DNA of 64,000 bases from Streptomyces aurantiogriseus. GTDB taxonomy: Bacteria; Actinomycetota; Actinomycetes; Streptomycetales; Streptomycetaceae. The notes under the pieces were generated by a model that was not told the origin of the DNA, made no database searches, and worked only from the letters and a program-made list of their open reading frames with translations. Location of the stretch: positions 186,001 through 250,000 of the forward strand of contig NZ_BMSX01000003.1 in NCBI RefSeq assembly GCF_014649375.1, read 5' to 3'. This document shows, one piece after another, positions 61,926-64,000 of this stretch (position 1 is its first letter; every line of letters begins with the position of its first letter). Made by a program: the position numbers and the translations under genes.

Positions 61926-62647
61926 GCCAGCCCGTATCCGACACCCCGCCGCGTGGTGATCACCGGCGGTCCCAGCGCGTCCAGCTTGCGCCGCAGATAG
62001 CTGATGTAGGTCTCGACGACGGTCGACTCGGGCGGGGTGTGCTCGTACTGCCAGACGTGGCGCAGGAGTTGCTCCTTGGGCACGATCCGGCCGCCGTTGC
62101 GCACCAGGAAGCGCAACAGCGCGTACTCGGTGGGGGTGAGCTCGACCGTGCGGCCCGCGCGGTGCACGCTGTACGTCGTCTCGTCCAGCTCCAGGTCGCC
62201 GTAGCGCAGCGGCGGCCGCTGCGGGAGGACGTCGGCCGGGCGCGTACGCCGCAGGACCGCCGTGATCCGGGCGACGACCACGTCGATGTCGAACGGCTTG
62301 GTGATGTAGTCGTCGCCGAAGCCGAGGGCACCGACGATCTCGGCCGGCGCGTCCCGCGCGGTGAGGAAGACCAGGGCCAGATCGGGCCGCTGCGCGCGCA
62401 GTTCACGGCCCAGTGCCCGGCCGTCCCCGTCGGGCAGCATCACGTCCAGCAACGCCACGTCGATGGGGGTCCCCCCGCGCGAGCCTGTTCGAGCGTGGGG
62501 GAGGGTCCGCCCGGCGAGGGAGAGGGCCTCGCGGACCGTGCCCGCGATCATGACCTCGAAGTGGTGGAAGCGCAGGGCGATGGCGAGCACGTCCGCGATG
62601 CTCGGCTCGTCCTCCACGACCAGCACGGTGCCAGGAGCCGTCGTCAT
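61922..62647 (-). CDS. OmpR/PhoB-family response regulator carrying an in-frame repeat insertion
   Basis: A 241-aa protein. The receiver domain has the acidic pair in VLVVEDEPSIADVLAIALRF, the phospho-acceptor Asp in DVALLDVMLPDGDG, Thr in LVFLTARD and Lys in YITKPFDID. The C-terminal winged helix is ELTPTEYALLRFLVRNGG, then VVETYISYLRRKLD. Between beta-2/alpha-2 and the phosphorylation strand is a ~13-residue insertion (TLPHARTGSRGGTP) encoded by a palindromic repeat at 62465-62504 that is also found in the MMPL gene. Start ATG 62647. A GATACT just upstream suggests a leaderless mRNA. Confidence 0.93.
   Translation of the reverse strand: MTTAPGTVLVVEDEPSIADVLAIALRFHHFEVMIAGTVREALSLAGRTLPHARTGSRGGTPIDVALLDVMLPDGDGRALGRELRAQRPDLALVFLTARDAPAEIVGALGFGDDYITKPFDIDVVVARITAVLRRTRPADVLPQRPPLRYGDLELDETTYSVHRAGRTVELTPTEYALLRFLVRNGGRIVPKEQLLRHVWQYEHTPPESTVVETYISYLRRKLDALGPPVITTRRGVGYGLA
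62465..62504. repeat. ~40-bp palindromic repeat inside the response regulator gene
   Basis: This has GGGGG-T-CCCCCC at one end and TGGGGGAG at the other, around a GCTCGAACAGGCTCG core (minus strand). Copy 2 at 63839-63879 has the same ends and length. I recognise it as a repeat scattered through Streptomyces genomes. Confidence 0.75.
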
Positions 62648-62809
62648 GCCCCCAGTATCGGCGGGCCCACTGACAACGGGGTGGGTTCGGCACTTTGGAG
62701 TTCCTTGAGAGTCATGGCCGTTCGGCTCCACACGCGTGTGCCGCCGCCAATTCTGGTGCCCAGGACCTGGGGGACCGACCGATCCGACTTTCGACGAAGG
62801 AGCTCGAGC

Positions 62810-64000
62810 GTGGCGGCATTGGCACGATGGTGCTATCGGCACCGGCTGGTGGTCCTGTTGCTGTGGGTGGGGGCGCTGTTCGGCCTGGGATTCTCGGCCT
62901 CGACGGCGGGCACGGACTACGCGAACGTCTTCTCCCTCCCGAACACGGACTCCAAGAAGGCGTACGACCTGATGGAGAAGGCGTTCCCCGCGCGCGCGGG
63001 GGACACCGACACGGTCGTCTGGAAGGTCGACGAGGGCACGGTCCGCGACTCGGACGTACGGTCCCGGATCCAGCCCGCACTCGACGAGATCGCGAAGATG
63101 AAGGGCGTCGGCAGTGTCGCCGGCCCCTACGCGGGACCCGAGGGCGCGGCGCAGATCAGCCGTGACGGGCGGATCGCGTACGCCCAGGTCACCTTCACCG
63201 ACCAGGCGAACGCCGTACCCAAGGAGCTCGTCGAGGACGTCGTCGACACGGCGCAGGGCGCCGAACGCGACGGCTTGGAGGTCGAGTTGGGCGGCCAGGC
63301 GATCCAGCGCGTGCAGGAGCCGCCCGCCGGCCTCGCCGAGATGGTCGGTCTCGCCGCCGCCGCGATCGTGCTGTTCCTCGCCTTCGGCTCGCTGTTCGCG
63401 ATGCTGCTGCCGATCGGCGTGGCCATCTTCGGCGTCGGCACCGGCATGTTCTCCACGCAGCTCCTCAGCCATGTCACCGACATCCCCGACCTGGCCCCGC
63501 TGCTCGCCTCCCTGATCGGTCTGGGTGTCGGCATCGACTACGCCCTGTTCATCGTCACCCGGCACCGCAAGGGCATCCTGCGCGGCCTCGACCCCGAGGA
63601 GTCGGCGGTCATCGCCCTCAACACCTCCGGCCGGGCCGTGCTGTTCGCGGGCGGCACGGTGTGCATCGCCCTCGCCGGGATGCTGGTGACCAACCTGCGC
63701 TTCCTGGACGGTGTGGTCATCGGCACCTCGCTCACGGTCGTCCTCAGCGTCCTGGCCGCCACGACGCTGCTGCCGGCGCTCCTCGGCTTCCTCGGCCCGC
63801 GCGTGCTGAGCCGCAGGCAGCGCCGCCGGCTCGCCGCTGGGGGTACCTCCCGCTCGAGCGAAGCCGAGAGTGGGGGAGGGCCGGAGGAGGAGAAGGCGAG
63901 CGGTCTCGCGGCCCGCTGGTCGACGGGCGTGCAGCGTCGGCCCCGTACGATCGCGGTGCTCGCGCTGGCCGTCATGGCCGTCCTCGCCCTGCCCGTGCTG
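62810..64000 (+). CDS. MMPL-family RND transporter, 3'-truncated by window edge
   Basis: The frame is open to base 64000 (397 codons visible). TM1 is YRHRLVVLLLWVGALFGLGF. A periplasmic loop (~30-165) and a five-helix bundle follow, with AEMVGLAAAAIVLFLAFGSL, LLASLIGLGVGIDYALFIVT (the Gly-x-x-x-Asp-Tyr proton-relay region of MMPL proteins) and HRKGILRGLDPEESAVIALN. A second transmembrane start (RTIAVLALAVMAVLALPVL) is at the edge. MMPL proteins export lipids, drugs or metabolites. At about residues 344-357 the sequence GGTSRSSEAESGGG comes from an in-frame palindromic repeat. GTG 62810 follows AAGGAG at ~8 nt. It is divergent from the two-component system. Confidence 0.92.
   Translation, partial: MAALARWCYRHRLVVLLLWVGALFGLGFSASTAGTDYANVFSLPNTDSKKAYDLMEKAFPARAGDTDTVVWKVDEGTVRDSDVRSRIQPALDEIAKMKGVGSVAGPYAGPEGAAQISRDGRIAYAQVTFTDQANAVPKELVEDVVDTAQGAERDGLEVELGGQAIQRVQEPPAGLAEMVGLAAAAIVLFLAFGSLFAMLLPIGVAIFGVGTGMFSTQLLSHVTDIPDLAPLLASLIGLGVGIDYALFIVTRHRKGILRGLDPEESAVIALNTSGRAVLFAGGTVCIALAGMLVTNLRFLDGVVIGTSLTVVLSVLAATTLLPALLGFLGPRVLSRRQRRRLAAGGTSRSSEAESGGGPEEEKASGLAARWSTGVQRRPRTIAVLALAVMAVLALPVL
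63839..63879. repeat. ~40-bp palindromic repeat inside the MMPL gene
   Basis: Same orientation and layout as 62465-62504: GGGGGTACCTCCCGCTCGAG at the left end and GAGTGGGGGAGG at the right, with CCTCCC/GGGAGG and GCTCG/CGAG arms. It lies in a cytoplasmic loop and keeps the frame open. Confidence 0.75.

Overview
The window is chromosomal DNA of a Streptomyces-like actinomycete. It is very G+C-rich, uses many GTG starts and four-base stop/start overlaps, and encodes typical Streptomyces proteins (DUF3017, DUF6350, WYL and XRE/DUF2690 regulators, His-kinase-like ATPases, a MocR regulator). The core order sucC-sucD ... purN-purH ... folD ... mdh ... glyA ... trpS ... D-Ala-D-Ala carboxypeptidase is, as I recall, the order around this part of the Streptomyces coelicolor chromosome. 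There are no tRNA or rRNA genes, no CRISPR array and no intact insertion sequence. LAYOUT. 1-19.8 kb is mainly housekeeping: a secreted or structural 11-residue-repeat protein cut by the left edge, succinyl-CoA synthetase, an unusual XRE/sigma-like/transmembrane hybrid regulator, a DUF6350 membrane protein, purine synthesis (purN-purH), a secreted peptidoglycan-binding-like protein, a decayed locus at 11.0-11.9 kb, an FHA protein plus receptor-like kinase pair, folD, two tandem XRE-transmembrane proteins and malate dehydrogenase. 19.9-30.6 kb holds a WYL regulator, a DinB/GNAT pair, a secreted protein, and a five-gene betaine/choline module (betaine-aldehyde dehydrogenase, GMC oxidoreductase and a complete OpuA/ProVWX-type ABC importer). 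30.6-34.3 kb holds a PEP-mutase-like gene and three AhpD/carboxymuconolactone-decarboxylase paralogues around a divergent MocR regulator. ACCESSORY ISLAND. 34.5-42.7 kb is one tightly packed minus-strand operon that looks like an uncharacterised p-aminobenzoate (PABA)-based biosynthetic cluster: a membrane-anchored ABM-domain protein, a fused aminodeoxychorismate synthase PabAB, a 52-residue peptide, a benzoate-CoA-ligase-like enzyme, a second adenylate-forming enzyme, an FAD monooxygenase and a PabC-like class IV aminotransferase/lyase. The 52-residue peptide is a tandem duplicate of the N-terminal leader of the following ligase (33/52 identical) and is translationally coupled on both sides. 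43.2-49.7 kb holds a YgiB/YgiC-like lipoprotein and ATP-grasp pair, ornithine aminotransferase, a serine hydroxymethyltransferase gene carrying a clear ZTP (pfl) riboswitch, trpS and a LigT-like RNA ligase/phosphodiesterase. 49.7-54.0 kb encodes a polyprenyl-phosphoryl-arabinose (DPA-type) pathway: DprE2, DprE1, a PAP2 phosphatase, a UbiA-type DPPR synthase and a GtrA flippase-like protein. 54.1-64 kb holds a BrkB-family protein overlapping a D-Ala-D-Ala carboxypeptidase, a metallophosphoesterase, a lone family-5 solute-binding protein, a His-kinase-like ATPase, a two-component pair and an MMPL exporter cut by the right edge. REPEATS. Convergent gene ends at 34.4 and 44.8 kb carry short tandem arrays that run up to or into stop codons. 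A ~40-bp palindromic repeat is inserted in frame inside both the response regulator and the MMPL gene. Two dispersed Streptomyces-type intergenic repeats lie at 6.8 and 19.9 kb.
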